Assembly: GCF_041429795.1 (NCBI RefSeq)
Contig: NZ_CP163424.1
Location: 2,916,001-2,980,000 of the forward strand
Length of the DNA stretch: 64,000 nucleotides
Origin: Algimonas porphyrae
GTDB taxonomy: Bacteria > Pseudomonadota > Alphaproteobacteria > Caulobacterales > Maricaulaceae
Direction of reading: 5' to 3'
Part shown: positions 43,831 through 54,340 of the stretch, one piece after another
Layout: each line of letters starts with the position of its first letter
How positions within the stretch are numbered: position 1 is the stretch's first letter
Made by a program: the position numbers and the translations under genes
The notes under the pieces: model-generated
Databases searched by the model: none
What the model was told of the DNA's origin: nothing
What the model saw: only the letters and a program-made list of their open reading frames with translations

Positions 43831-45207
43831 CTACTCTTCCCGACCCGCGCGCCGCATGGCGTCTGTGGCGGGTTTCAGCAGATATTCCAGCACACTGCGC
43901 GACTCCGTCTGCATGAAAGCTTCGGCAGGCATGCCAGGCAGCAAGGTCAAATTGTCGGGCAACCGGTTCAGCTCATCAGGCAGGAGGTCGACTTCGACTT
44001 CGTAATAAGGAAAGCCTGTTGTCGGATCGACCAGACGGTCCGGCGACACGCGCGCGACGAAGCCGTTCAGTTCCGGCGTCGAGCGCGCATTAAAAGCCGA
44101 CAGGCGCAAGGTCGCCGGCTGCCCGGGATAGACCTGATCGATATCGGCGGGTTGAACCTGCGTCAGGATTATAAGCGCGGCGTCAGACGGGATGATCTGC
44201 ATCAGATCGGCCCCCTGCTGCACCACACCGCCTGTCGTCGTGATCGCCAGATCGTGGACGACACCATTGACAGGAGAGGTGATGATAATGCGGTCGGATT
44301 GGGCCGAAGCGGCGATGAGCTGTTCGCGGAATCCCGAGGCCTCCGTCTCTGCCTGGCGCAGCTCGGTCAGGACTTCCGACTGCCGGTCGCGCGACAGCTG
44401 ATCAATCTGGGCGCGGGTCTCGGTGATCTGGGATCGCAGGCGGTCGACTTCGGATTGACGCGACTGAATATCGCCCTGCAATCGCAGGGCTTCGCGTTCA
44501 AGCGCCAGAACGGCAGGCCGACCGATAAAGCCCTTGTCGAGAATGGTCTGCTTGTCGTCTCGCTCTTCGAGGACTTTTTCAAGCTGGTCCTGCGTAGCCT
44601 GGATGAGGGCGGACAAGCCGGTAATCTGACTTTCGGACTGATCGATGCGCTGGCGCAATTGTGCGCGCTGCCCGTCGCTGGCCGCGCGGCGGGCCGCAAA
44701 CAGGTCACGCTGCCCGTTGATGGCCCGCGCGACACGCGGCTGGGATGCCGCCGCACCGAGCAAGTCCTGAGGAAATAGAATGGTCCGCAAGCCGTCCCGT
44801 TCGGCCTTCAGCCGTTCGACGCGTGCGCGGGTTTCGTTGAACTGAACTTCGATGATCTCGCGACTGGCATCGATTTCCGTCGGGTCCAGACGAATCAGCG
44901 GATCGCCCGTCGCGACTTTCGCCCCGTCCCGGACATAGATTTCCCCGACGACACCGCCGTCCAGATGCTGGATCACCGCTGGCTTGCCGTCCACAGCGAC
45001 GAAACCCGGCGCGACGACGGCGCCCTTGATCGACGCTAGAGCCGCCCAGCCGAACAGACCGACGACCAGCAGGCCCACACCGATATAGCCGATACGCAAA
45101 TAGCGCTGATAGCTTGGCTGCGGCGGCGCGGTCGGCGCAGAAGTGGAGGCCGACGCCATGGCGGACGCCAGGGCCGCGCCCAGTTCGGCAGGCAAAGGCG
45201 CGTTCAC
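43831..45207 (-). CDS. Type I secretion periplasmic adaptor (HlyD family)
   Basis: A 458-residue membrane-fusion protein. One N-terminal helix (IGYIGVGLLVVGLFGWAALA), then a lipoyl half (VVAPGFVAVDGKPAVIQHLDGG), a long coiled-coil hairpin about residues 120-330 (for example QSESQITGLSALIQATQDQL), and the C-terminal domain with GMPAEAFMQTESRSVLEYL. It overlaps the ATPase gene by 4 bases. It would link the inner-membrane ATPase to an outer-membrane TolC-type channel, which is not in the window. Confidence 0.9.
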   Translation of the reverse strand: MNAPLPAELGAALASAMASASTSAPTAPPQPSYQRYLRIGYIGVGLLVVGLFGWAALASIKGAVVAPGFVAVDGKPAVIQHLDGGVVGEIYVRDGAKVATGDPLIRLDPTEIDASREIIEVQFNETRARVERLKAERDGLRTILFPQDLLGAAASQPRVARAINGQRDLFAARRAASDGQRAQLRQRIDQSESQITGLSALIQATQDQLEKVLEERDDKQTILDKGFIGRPAVLALEREALRLQGDIQSRQSEVDRLRSQITETRAQIDQLSRDRQSEVLTELRQAETEASGFREQLIAASAQSDRIIITSPVNGVVHDLAITTTGGVVQQGADLMQIIPSDAALIILTQVQPADIDQVYPGQPATLRLSAFNARSTPELNGFVARVSPDRLVDPTTGFPYYEVEVDLLPDELNRLPDNLTLLPGMPAEAFMQTESRSVLEYLLKPATDAMRRAGREE

Positions 45208-47171
45208 AACGTCTCTCCCTGACCGGGTCGCTTAAGGGTCATTGGAACAGCACCGGAGACGGGACCGGCAGACCGGGGCATTGGTACAGGTTTGACCCCT
45301 GACGGCGTTTTGGTTCCAGACCGGGCTTTGGTTTTAGGTGCAACCTTGCTGTCAGGCGCAGGCTTGGACGCATCTCCCGTTTTATCAGTCGCGGCTGTTC
45401 TGCCCGCCCCCTTCTTACGGACGACACTAGCCTTTGCAGCCTCGACCCGTTCCCGCATCTGGGCCATTACATCCTCTTTGAGGCCGAACGCTTCCTGCTG
45501 GCCGTCACGCAATGACAGGATCAAATCGACAGCCGCGATCGCCGACGGGCGGTGCGCCATGACGATGACGGCGGCACCGTCTTCGCGCGCTTTGGCTATC
45601 GCCCGCGTCAGCGCTTGATCCCCCTCCTGATCCAGGCTTGCATTGGGTTCGTCCAGCACGATCAATTTTGGGGTGCCGAACAGCGCCCGTGCCAGACCGA
45701 TCCGTTGCGTCTGACCACCAGACAGGACGGTCTGACCCGGCCCGATCAGAGAATCGTAGCCGTCGGGCAGTTTCAGGATCAGTTCATGCACGCCCGCCCA
45801 CTGGGCGGCTGCAATGACGTCTTCGTCGGTCGCGTGCGGATCAAACCGGGCGATGTTCTCCGCGATCGTTCCGTCGAACAGCTCGACGGTCTGCGGCAGA
45901 TATCCGATCTTCTGTCCGATGACGGTCCGGTCCCATTGATCGAACGTCGCCCCGTCAATGCGGATTGACCCCCGCTGCGGAGTCCAGACTCCGACCAGCA
46001 GCCGGGCCAGCGTCGATTTGCCGGATGCGCTCGGCCCGATCACGCCCAGACCCTGCCCTGGCCGGACTTCGAAATTCAACCCGCTGAGCACCGCACGGGA
46101 CGCGCCGGGCGGTCCTGCCGTCACGTCCTGCACGGTCAGATGTCCAGTTGGGTCTGGCAGCTGGGTCGGAGGCTGGCTGATGGTTTCATCCAGATGAAAT
46201 TCATTCAGACGCTCATAAGCATCCCTGGACTGACCGACGCTGCGCCACTGGCCGACGACCATCTGTACGGGCGCGAGCGCGCGACCCAGAATGATCGAGC
46301 CGGCAATCATCGCACCCGGCGTAATGATCTGCTGGATTGCCAGAGCCCCGCCAGCGCCCAGCATGGCGGACTGTAAAAACATGCGAAAGGATTTGGTGAA
46401 GGCGGTCGCGCCGCCCGTCCGGTCTGCCGCATTGACCGTCTCGCGTGAGCCAGTTGAATTGAACTGCGCCCATCGGGCCCGGATATGATCGGTCATGCCC
46501 ATCGCCTGCACGGCTTCGGCATTGCGCTGCGCAGAGGCTGCAAAAGCCTGCTCCAGCCGTCGCATTTTAAGGCTTTCAGCCATCGGCTTGGCCACGCGTT
46601 TGGATGAAATGATCGCCGAGATCAGAATGATCAGCGTTCCGACAATAGCCAGAACGCCGAGTGTCCAGTGCAAAAAGAAGATGAGCGCAATGAAGGCGGG
46701 AACCCAAGGCAAATCGAAAAAGGCACCGGGCGCATTGCCGGAAAGAAATTGCCGGATCGTCGAAATATCGGATAGAGGCGCGGAGCGTGTTGCTGCTCCG
46801 CCTTGCGAACTGCGCCGCAGCCAAGGCGCAAAGGTGCGGGAATTCATGATCCCTTCGAAGTCATCGGCGACTCGGACAAGCACGCGTGAACGCCAGAAAT
46901 CGAACAGACCCATAAATGCGTAGAGCATCAGCATGGCGACAGAGATGAAAATCAGTGTCGCCATGGACCGGCTCATCAGCACGCGGTCATAGACCTGCAG
47001 CATGTAGATCGGGCCAGTCAGCATCAGGAGATTGACGAAAAAGGAAAATATGCCGATCCCAACGAAAGCCGAGCGGGCCTTGGCCAGCACTTCGCCGACG
47101 GGCGAGCGTAAGCCGGTCCGATCCGGGGCATCACCCGATCCGTTCTTCGTCTTTCGGGCCGCTGCGCCCAT
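45204..47171 (-). CDS. Type I secretion ABC permease/ATPase (PrtD-like)
   Basis: A 655-residue fused membrane-ATPase. Six helices and a segment with MLTGPIYMLQVYDRVLMSRS are followed by GPSASGKSTLARLLVG (Walker A), LSGGQTQRIGLARALFG (signature) and LIVLDEPNASLD (Walker B). The N-terminal peptidase C39 is absent, fitting RTX-type secretion. The last about 85 residues are Lys/Ala/Ser/Pro-rich (for example APKTKARSGTKTPSGVKP), unusual for this family. The ATG at 47171 is used; a reading from 47264 is less likely. Neither TolC nor an RTX substrate is adjacent. Confidence 0.9.
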   Translation of the reverse strand: MGAAARKTKNGSGDAPDRTGLRSPVGEVLAKARSAFVGIGIFSFFVNLLMLTGPIYMLQVYDRVLMSRSMATLIFISVAMLMLYAFMGLFDFWRSRVLVRVADDFEGIMNSRTFAPWLRRSSQGGAATRSAPLSDISTIRQFLSGNAPGAFFDLPWVPAFIALIFFLHWTLGVLAIVGTLIILISAIISSKRVAKPMAESLKMRRLEQAFAASAQRNAEAVQAMGMTDHIRARWAQFNSTGSRETVNAADRTGGATAFTKSFRMFLQSAMLGAGGALAIQQIITPGAMIAGSIILGRALAPVQMVVGQWRSVGQSRDAYERLNEFHLDETISQPPTQLPDPTGHLTVQDVTAGPPGASRAVLSGLNFEVRPGQGLGVIGPSASGKSTLARLLVGVWTPQRGSIRIDGATFDQWDRTVIGQKIGYLPQTVELFDGTIAENIARFDPHATDEDVIAAAQWAGVHELILKLPDGYDSLIGPGQTVLSGGQTQRIGLARALFGTPKLIVLDEPNASLDQEGDQALTRAIAKAREDGAAVIVMAHRPSAIAAVDLILSLRDGQQEAFGLKEDVMAQMRERVEAAKASVVRKKGAGRTAATDKTGDASKPAPDSKVAPKTKARSGTKTPSGVKPVPMPRSAGPVSGAVPMTLKRPGQGETL

Positions 47172-47480
47172 AGATTGACCCCATTCTCCGCGTGATCTGC
47201 ACCCGCAGCATCCCGTCCATGGACTTGCCATACAGCAGCTTGCAAGTCGATGACCAGCGACCAAGGCAGGATGGCGGATTACAACCGCTGTTATCCGGTG
47301 CCCTGATATAGAACCTATTCTGAACAGCTTGCGTCTGAAATTTAATGGATAGAGGCGCTATTTCGGCCCGATTGATGGGCGCGCATGCTGGACCCGCTCA
47401 CAATCTGCGGATAAGGCCAGACTGAGAATCGGCTGACAGGTCGATCATCATCTATTCGTCCAGGGGCGGCCATTATTATC
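47172..47480. other. Divergent intergenic region between secretion and lptD genes
   Basis: 309 bases with no supportable CDS. It must hold promoters for both directions, but no clear -35/-10 or hairpin stood out by eye. Confidence 0.5.
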
Positions 47481-49907
47481 ATGCCATCGCCGGAAATCGA
47501 TACTCAGAGCAAGCATGGGCTCGGCCGTCGCGCGCGACGTGCCCTGTCGCGTTCTGCTGTTCCTGTCCTTGCGGTCGGCCTGACGGCGGCCCTGCTGGGT
47601 AGCAGCGCGGCATTGGCACAAGTCGGTCTGGAGCAGACCGCCGCCGGCACGAACCGCCCGCTACAGCTGGCCGCCGACAGCCCTTTTCGCGACCCCGACA
47701 CGATCTATCTGGAAGCGGACGAGCTGATCAATGATGAAGCCGCCAGCATGCTGACGGCGATCGGCGAAGTGGAAGGGCGTTATCAGGACCGCACCCTACG
47801 CGCCAACCGGGTTGATTACGATCTGACGACGGGGCAGGTTCTCGCATCGGGCGATGTGGTTCTGATCGACGCCACGGGCGACATTCAATATGCGGACAAG
47901 CTGGAATTGTCTGACGAACTGCAAGCCGGAACGGCTGCCAATTTCACCGCACGACTGGCCACGGGGGCGACGACCTCCGCGCGGTTCGTCAACCGTTCCG
48001 AAGCGGGCGAAGTCGAACTATTCAACGCGACCTACACGGCCTGCGAACTGTGCGAAAATTCCGAAGGCGAGGTCAAAAATCCGACCTGGCGACTGAAAGC
48101 CCGCCGGGTCAAACAGGACAGCGAAACCCGCACCATCCGTTATAATAATGCCGTACTGGAACTGTTCGGCATTCCGATTTTCTATACCCCCTACCTCGCC
48201 CACCCCGATCCCAGCCAGGACCGGGCGTCCGGGCTGTTGACGCCGACCATCGGCTTGTCGGGCGCGCGCGGGTTTCAGGCGCGTCTCCCTTATTATTGGG
48301 CAATCGACGACTACACCGAAGCCACGATCACGCCGCATCTATACACCAAGGTCAATCCGCTGCTGGAACTACAGGCCAGACGCAAGTTCGCGACCGGCGA
48401 AATCAATTTCGCCGGATCGGTCACCCACGGGACCTTGTTCGACCGGGACGGCATTCCGCTGGATGATCCAGCACAGTTTATCATTCCCTCACAAGCCGAG
48501 ACTGGACCGGAAACATCCAGCCACTTTTTCCTCGATGGCTATTTCAAGCCGTCCGACATCTGGAGCTATGGCTATACGGCCATGTTGCAATCCGACGACA
48601 CTTATCTGCGTCGTTATGGCTTGTCGCAGCAGTTCAAGTCCAACGGGCTGATCCCCGCAGAGCCGCTGATCAATACCAATCAGGCTTTCGTCGCCGGACA
48701 AGGCGACAATTTCCGGGTGTCTGTCCTCGCCGCCGGCTTCCAGGCTGTCCGCAGCGGTTATTTCGGGGATCCTGCGACCGGACTGATTTTCCTCTCAGAA
48801 GATGACAATTCGCTACTGCCGATCATCGCGCCCAAGATCACGGGTGAGTATTACGTCACCGACCCCGTTATTGGCGGTCGATTACGGCTGAGCGGCGATG
48901 CCACCTATCTGACGCGTGAAACAGGCAATGACTATGGGCGCGCCTCTGCCGGGCTCGACTATTCCAAGACCTGGATTGCGCCGGGCGGCTTGGAGGTCAA
49001 ACCTTTCGCCTGGGGTCGGTTCGATCGTTATGACCTCGTCACAGCCACCGATGCGGACATCGCATTTGATCGGACCATTGGTCAGGTTGGTGTAGATATT
49101 CGCTACCCGTTCATTCGTCCCGGAAAATCCGTCGATCTTGTCATCGAACCGCGCATTCAGGTGACGGAAAGCTTTGGCGACGCCAAGCTGGGCCAGTTTA
49201 TCGATCCGAATAACGGAGCCCTGCTCTATGAGGACGGGTTTTCGGCCGATCTGGACGTGATTTCTCTGTTTCAACCCAACAAAGCCGATGGTTACGACTT
49301 CTTCCAGGAAGGTCGACGCATCGATGTCGGGGCCAGTTTCAAGGCGCAGTGGGACATGTGGAGCCAGCCTAGCGAATTCTCCGTCTTCGGCGGACAGAGT
49401 TTTGCGGACGGCGTGCAGGGATCGTTCTTTGTCGGTTCGGGTCTGATCAATTCCAATTCCGACTATGTCGCCAATGTCGGCATCAATCTCGGCAACAAGC
49501 TGATCTCGGATACGCGTCTGCGCTATGACCCGGATCGCAGCGTGCTGTCCCGGGTCGAGTCGCGCCTGACGGCCAGATCGAAATATGTGACGCTGAGTGG
49601 TCGCTACTTCAAACTCAACACGCCTCCAGCAGTCATCACGACCATTCCAGGCATTCCGCCGGAAGAAGTGTCCGGCAGCATCACGCTGACGCCGTTTGGC
49701 AATTTTTCGATCGGCTATAATCTGGTGCGCGATCTGAATGATAATGTGACCCGGTCACAGGGCGGCAATCTGTCATGGACGGATAATTGCACCACCTTGT
49801 CGCTGTTCTTCGTCAAGCAGGACTTCAACAATGATGTGATACAGAATGACGCGTCATTCGGCTTCCGCATCACGCTGGCAACGCTGGGTGGGGTGGGGTC
49901 CCAGTAA
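47481..49907 (+). CDS. lptD: LPS-assembly protein LptD
   Basis: An 808-residue outer-membrane protein that inserts LPS. A signal peptide (residues 20-47, ending ALAQ) is followed by the OstA-like N domain (DTIYLEADELINDEAAS to about 170) and a large barrel. Cys pairs at TACELCENSEGE and in the C-terminal region (DNCTTLSLFF) could make the LptD disulfides. The ATG at 47481 is retained, with a weak ribosome site. It ends 48 bases from the convergent fpr stop. Surprisingly, other LPS-transport genes are not beside it. Confidence 0.9.
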   Translation: MPSPEIDTQSKHGLGRRARRALSRSAVPVLAVGLTAALLGSSAALAQVGLEQTAAGTNRPLQLAADSPFRDPDTIYLEADELINDEAASMLTAIGEVEGRYQDRTLRANRVDYDLTTGQVLASGDVVLIDATGDIQYADKLELSDELQAGTAANFTARLATGATTSARFVNRSEAGEVELFNATYTACELCENSEGEVKNPTWRLKARRVKQDSETRTIRYNNAVLELFGIPIFYTPYLAHPDPSQDRASGLLTPTIGLSGARGFQARLPYYWAIDDYTEATITPHLYTKVNPLLELQARRKFATGEINFAGSVTHGTLFDRDGIPLDDPAQFIIPSQAETGPETSSHFFLDGYFKPSDIWSYGYTAMLQSDDTYLRRYGLSQQFKSNGLIPAEPLINTNQAFVAGQGDNFRVSVLAAGFQAVRSGYFGDPATGLIFLSEDDNSLLPIIAPKITGEYYVTDPVIGGRLRLSGDATYLTRETGNDYGRASAGLDYSKTWIAPGGLEVKPFAWGRFDRYDLVTATDADIAFDRTIGQVGVDIRYPFIRPGKSVDLVIEPRIQVTESFGDAKLGQFIDPNNGALLYEDGFSADLDVISLFQPNKADGYDFFQEGRRIDVGASFKAQWDMWSQPSEFSVFGGQSFADGVQGSFFVGSGLINSNSDYVANVGINLGNKLISDTRLRYDPDRSVLSRVESRLTARSKYVTLSGRYFKLNTPPAVITTIPGIPPEEVSGSITLTPFGNFSIGYNLVRDLNDNVTRSQGGNLSWTDNCTTLSLFFVKQDFNNDVIQNDASFGFRITLATLGGVGSQ

Positions 49908-49955
49908 AGATTTTCCAGCAAACGTTTTCCAATACGCAATTCAGGCGGATAACCG

Positions 49956-50753
49956 CTAGCCGACAAACGCCTTTTCGATGACATATTGCGCCGGCTCGGA
50001 GTTGGAGCCTTCACTGAGCCCGAATCCGTCGACGAGCGCCGCTGTATCGTCGATCATCTCTTTCGACCCGCAGATCATCACCCGGTCCGTCTCCGGATCG
50101 AGCGGCGATGTGCCAGCCACTTCAAAGAGTTTGCCCGTCTCGATCAGCGTCGTGATCCGTCCGGTCAGCGGATGATCTTCGCGAGTCAGCGATGTGATCA
50201 GTTTCAATTTGGGCGTCCCGTCATCACGGACAACCATTTCACCGACCAGTGGATCATTGATCAGGTTCGCGACCAGGCGTTGCGAATATTGCAGTTCCGC
50301 AGCTTCGCGACATGTATGGGTCACAATAACCTCATCATAACGATCGTAGGTCTCGGGATCACGGATCAGTGACGCAAACGGCGCAAAGCCCGTCCCGGTT
50401 GAAAACATCCAGAGCCGCTTTCCGGGAAGCAGCGCATCGAGGACGAGGGTTCCTACAGGCTTGCGGCCCAGCAGAACCGTATCGCCTGGCACAATCATCT
50501 GCAGGCGCGACGTCAGCGGGCCATCCGGGACTTTAATGGAATAGAATTCCAGCTTGTCGTCCCAAGCCGGGCTGGCGACGGAATAGGCCCGCATGATCGG
50601 ACGTTTCTGATCTTCGGTCTTGGGTAAGCCGATCATGATGAACTCGCCCGTGCGGAAACGGAATGAGGACGGACGCGTTATGGAGAAAGCGAACAGTCGA
50701 TCCGTAAAATGCTCGACTTCGAGCACGGTTTCTTCCGTGGGCGCATTGGACAT
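49956..50753 (-). CDS. fpr: Ferredoxin--NADP reductase
   Basis: A 265-residue flavoprotein of the plant-type/bacterial FPR. RPIMRAYSVASPAWDD binds FAD (RxYS), MFSTGTGFAPFASLI binds NADP, VTHTCREAAELQY and MICGSKEM follow. It exchanges electrons between NADPH and ferredoxin or flavodoxin. The start is at 50753. It is divergent from mutA with a shared 219-base spacer containing two palindromes. Confidence 0.92.
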   Translation of the reverse strand: MSNAPTEETVLEVEHFTDRLFAFSITRPSSFRFRTGEFIMIGLPKTEDQKRPIMRAYSVASPAWDDKLEFYSIKVPDGPLTSRLQMIVPGDTVLLGRKPVGTLVLDALLPGKRLWMFSTGTGFAPFASLIRDPETYDRYDEVIVTHTCREAAELQYSQRLVANLINDPLVGEMVVRDDGTPKLKLITSLTREDHPLTGRITTLIETGKLFEVAGTSPLDPETDRVMICGSKEMIDDTAALVDGFGLSEGSNSEPAQYVIEKAFVG

Positions 50754-50848
50754 GACAGACTTTCCTAGAGTACGAATCCGGCTTGCGCTTCATTCGCGGC
50801 GCGGAGCCTCTAACGAAGACGGGTCAGACTGACAATAGATGATATAAC

Positions 50849-50880
50849 GAACAATTGTTCTTTATATAGAACAGAATGTT
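50849..50880. promoter_or_regulatory. Twin AACA/TGTT palindromes between fpr and mutA
   Basis: GAACAATTGTTC (50849-50860) is a perfect palindrome. AACAGAATGTT (50870-50880) is a second inverted repeat, about 20 bases on. They lie in the divergent spacer about 95 bases from each start. Two sites on one face fits a dimeric regulator of both genes. Confidence 0.4.
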
Positions 50881-50972
50881 TATGCGGCAATCACGTTTTC
50901 GACAGAGTTGATACCCGACTTTTATCGACCTATCGCAAGACGCCTGCCCGATCCTCCTTTATGGAGAGCTTG

Positions 50973-52199
50973 ATGACTGACTTCCGACTGCATGACGACT
51001 TTCCTGACCGAACCCGTGACGACTGGCACAGCTTGGCTGAAAAAGGGCTGCGCGGGGCTGATTTCGACACGCTGATCAGCCGGACCGAGGACGGGCTGAC
51101 GCGCGGCCCCCTTTTTGACCGGGACGGGCGCCCGGATGGGCACACAGCGCGATCACGCACTGATACCCCTCACCTTGAAGGGCGTCCGTGGCATATCTGC
51201 GCCCCCGTAACCGATCCCGATCTTGGGTTTGCCAATGCACAGCTGCTCGCTGACCTGAAAGGCGGGGCAAGCGCTGTGCGGATCGATAGCAAGGGCGTGA
51301 CGCGCCGCGCCGATCTGAAACGCCTGCTCGAAGGCGTCTATCTGGATCTGGTGCCGGTGGTGTTCGCACCCGACTGCCAGGCCGCTGAACACGCACTGAA
51401 CCTGCCGGACCTGACAGACGCACATGTCAGCCTTGGCCTCGATCCGCTGCGGGAAAAGCCGGATTGCCCTGACCCATGGCGGCCCTTTACGGCTAATGCG
51501 GCGGCCATTCATGAAGCAGGCGGAACGGACGCTCTGGAGCTGGCCGGATTTGCCGCGACGACCGCCGAAGCGTTTCGGCGTCATGGGCCCGCTCTGCATC
51601 AACAAATAAGCGTACTCCTGGCTGTCGGCCCGGACGCCCATCTGAACATCATCAAACTGCGTGCCGCGCGGCATATCTTTGCCGCCATCGCCGACGCTTT
51701 CGGCGTCGAAAAACCCACCTTGCCGGTGCATGCCATCACCAGTCTGCGCATGATGCAGGCGCAGGACGCTTGGACCAACATGCTTCGCACCATGAGTGCC
51801 GGATTTGGTGCCGTCACGGGCGGGGCGGACTATATCACTGTGCGCCCGTTCACGGACACGCCACATGAGCGACGGATCGGCGACGCCACACCCTTTGGCT
51901 ACCGTGTCGCCCGCAACCAGCAATTGCTGATGATGGAAGAAAGCCATCTGGGTCACGTCCGGGACGTGGCCTATGGCAGCTATTTCCATGAACGACTGAC
52001 AGAGGATCTCGCACAATCGGCCTGGCAGAAATTCCAATCTATCGAAGCGCAAGGCGGGATCCAGGCCTATGCCAGCAGCGGAGATTTCAAGGCGGATTGC
52101 GACGCGGCCATACAGATGCGTGCCGATGCTGACGTCCCTGTTCTCGGCGTAACTCTCCATCCAAGCGACGATGTGCCTGCACCGGAGGTCCGGACATGA
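50973..52199 (+). CDS. mutA: Methylmalonyl-CoA mutase small (beta) subunit
   Basis: Non-catalytic partner of MutB. 408 residues. The TIM-barrel domain is present ([58 protein letters not shown]). It ends soon after the barrel, without the degenerate B12-like C-terminal domain of the longer family members (about 600+). The ATG at 50973 has GGAG 6 bases before it, better than the ATG at 50961. The stop overlaps the mutB start by 4 bases. Confidence 0.88.
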   Translation: MTDFRLHDDFPDRTRDDWHSLAEKGLRGADFDTLISRTEDGLTRGPLFDRDGRPDGHTARSRTDTPHLEGRPWHICAPVTDPDLGFANAQLLADLKGGASAVRIDSKGVTRRADLKRLLEGVYLDLVPVVFAPDCQAAEHALNLPDLTDAHVSLGLDPLREKPDCPDPWRPFTANAAAIHEAGGTDALELAGFAATTAEAFRRHGPALHQQISVLLAVGPDAHLNIIKLRAARHIFAAIADAFGVEKPTLPVHAITSLRMMQAQDAWTNMLRTMSAGFGAVTGGADYITVRPFTDTPHERRIGDATPFGYRVARNQQLLMMEESHLGHVRDVAYGSYFHERLTEDLAQSAWQKFQSIEAQGGIQAYASSGDFKADCDAAIQMRADADVPVLGVTLHPSDDVPAPEVRT

Positions 52200-54337
52200 G
52201 CCTTCCCGATTTCACAGACATGCCCCTGCCCATCACGGCAGAGGCAACGCGCCAGTCCGGTCCGGCATGGAAATCCCCGGAAGGAATCGATGTTGCCGCC
52301 GCTTACGGTCCCGATGACGTCCGGTCTCTAGATCATCTCAACACCTATCCCGGTCTCGAACCCTATCTGCGCGGTCCCTACCCGACCATGTTCGTGCAAA
52401 GGCCTTGGACGATCCGGCAATATGCGGGCTTTTCGACGGCAGAAGATTCCAATGCCTTTTATCGTCGCAATCTGGCTGCGGGCCAGAAAGGCCTGTCCGT
52501 CGCCTTCGATCTGGCCACACATCGGGGGTACGATTCGGACCATCCGCGTGTTGCTGGCGATGTCGGCATGGCGGGCGTTGCGATCGATTCCATCTACGAT
52601 ATGCGCGTACTGTTCGACCAGATTCCCCTCGGGAAGATGAGCGTCTCAATGACCATGAACGGAGCCGTTCTACCGGTTCTGGCGCTCTATATTGCAGCCG
52701 CAGAGGAACAAGGCGTGGATCAGGCGCAACTCTCCGGGACCATTCAGAACGACATTCTGAAAGAGTTCATGGTGCGCAATACCTATATCTACCCGCCCAC
52801 GCCGAGCATGCGGATTATCGGTGATATCTTCGCGCACACCTCGGCGCACATGCCGAAGTTCAACTCCATATCGATTTCCGGTTATCACATGCAGGAAGCG
52901 GGAGCCTCGGCCGATATTGAACTGGGCTACACGCTGGCTGACGGGCTTGAATATGTTCGCACAGGTCTGGCGGCCGGAATGGACGTTGACCGCTTCGCGC
53001 CGCGCCTGTCCTTCTTCTGGGCCATTGGCATGAATTATTTCATGGAAGTGGCGAAGATGCGGGCCGCGCGACTGCTCTGGGCGCAATTGATCAAACCGTT
53101 TGGTCCGGATAATCCGAAATCGACCATGTTGCGTACGCACTGCCAGACATCTGGCTGGTCCCTGACTGCGCAGGATGTGTTCAACAATGTCGGGCGCACA
53201 CATATCGAAGCCATGGCCGCCGTGGATGGCCACACGCAGAGCCTGCACACCAATTCACTGGATGAAGCGCTGGCTCTTCCAACGGACTTCTCCGCCCGGA
53301 TAGCCCGCAATACGCAGATCTTTCTGCAAACCGAAGGCGGCCATACCCAGACCATTGATCCATGGGGCGGGAGCTATTATGTCGAGGCGCTGACCCAACA
53401 ACTCGCCGACAAGGCGCTTGCCCATATCCGCGAAGTGGAAGCTCTGGGCGGCATGGCAAAAGCGATCGAAGCCGGCATTCCAAAATTGCGGATCGAAGAA
53501 TCGGCGGCCCGTATCCAGGCCCGAATCGACAGCGGCGCGCAGACAGTGGTTGGGGTCAACCGTTACGTCGCGGACCAGGACCGCGATATCCCGATCCTGA
53601 CGGTGGACAATGCGGCTGTACGAAAAGGTCAGATTGCCCGTCTGCGTCAACTTAAGGCAGACCGCGATCCGGGAGCCGTCGCCGATGCGCTCGACGCGCT
53701 GACGAAAAGTGCGGATATCGGCGAAGGCAACCTGCTTGAACTGGCTGTGGACGCCGCCCGCAAGAAAGCCACCGTCGGCGAGATCAGTGACGCGCTGGAA
53801 AAGGTCTATGGCCGCTATGAAGCCAAGCCTGCGGGCGTGTCGGGCGTCTATTCCTCCGCCTTTGATGATCGCAACCCGTCCTACCGGGAGGCGCAGTCCC
53901 GCGTCAGCGCCTTTGCCGAACTGGAAGGGCGCAAGCCCCGCATCCTGATCGCCAAAATGGGACAGGACGGCCATGACCGCGGTCAGAAAGTCGTTGCGAC
54001 AGCTTTCTCCGACCTTGGGTTCGATGTCGTCATCGGCCCGCTTTTTCAGACGCCGGAGGAAGCAGCTGCGCTCGGCGTTGACCAGTGTGTGGACATCATT
54101 GCCGCCTCGTCACTGGCGGCGGGTCATCTGACGCTCGTGCCTGGCCTGCGCGATGCGCTCGCGGATCAGGGGCGCTCCGATATTCTGATCATTGTCGGCG
54201 GCGTCATTCCGCCCGAAGATGTCGATAGGTTGAAGGCAATGGGCGCCAAAGCCGTCTTTCCCCCCGGCACGAACATTCCGGACGCCGTGCTGGAGGTTCT
54301 CGATGTGGTCAACATGCGGCTCAGCCAAGGGGCGTGA
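52196..54337 (+). CDS. mutB: Methylmalonyl-CoA mutase large (alpha) subunit
   Basis: Catalytic subunit, 713 residues, isomerises L-methylmalonyl-CoA to succinyl-CoA with adenosylcobalamin. The barrel begins near [20 protein letters not shown] and carries [10 protein letters not shown] and [12 protein letters not shown]. The C-terminal cobalamin domain has [11 protein letters not shown] (DxHxxG His) and [14 protein letters not shown]. Complete. Propionate/branched-chain route; no meaB/epimerase in the window. Confidence 0.95.
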   Translation: MSLPDFTDMPLPITAEATRQSGPAWKSPEGIDVAAAYGPDDVRSLDHLNTYPGLEPYLRGPYPTMFVQRPWTIRQYAGFSTAEDSNAFYRRNLAAGQKGLSVAFDLATHRGYDSDHPRVAGDVGMAGVAIDSIYDMRVLFDQIPLGKMSVSMTMNGAVLPVLALYIAAAEEQGVDQAQLSGTIQNDILKEFMVRNTYIYPPTPSMRIIGDIFAHTSAHMPKFNSISISGYHMQEAGASADIELGYTLADGLEYVRTGLAAGMDVDRFAPRLSFFWAIGMNYFMEVAKMRAARLLWAQLIKPFGPDNPKSTMLRTHCQTSGWSLTAQDVFNNVGRTHIEAMAAVDGHTQSLHTNSLDEALALPTDFSARIARNTQIFLQTEGGHTQTIDPWGGSYYVEALTQQLADKALAHIREVEALGGMAKAIEAGIPKLRIEESAARIQARIDSGAQTVVGVNRYVADQDRDIPILTVDNAAVRKGQIARLRQLKADRDPGAVADALDALTKSADIGEGNLLELAVDAARKKATVGEISDALEKVYGRYEAKPAGVSGVYSSAFDDRNPSYREAQSRVSAFAELEGRKPRILIAKMGQDGHDRGQKVVATAFSDLGFDVVIGPLFQTPEEAAALGVDQCVDIIAASSLAAGHLTLVPGLRDALADQGRSDILIIVGGVIPPEDVDRLKAMGAKAVFPPGTNIPDAVLEVLDVVNMRLSQGA

Positions 54338-54340
54338 GCG

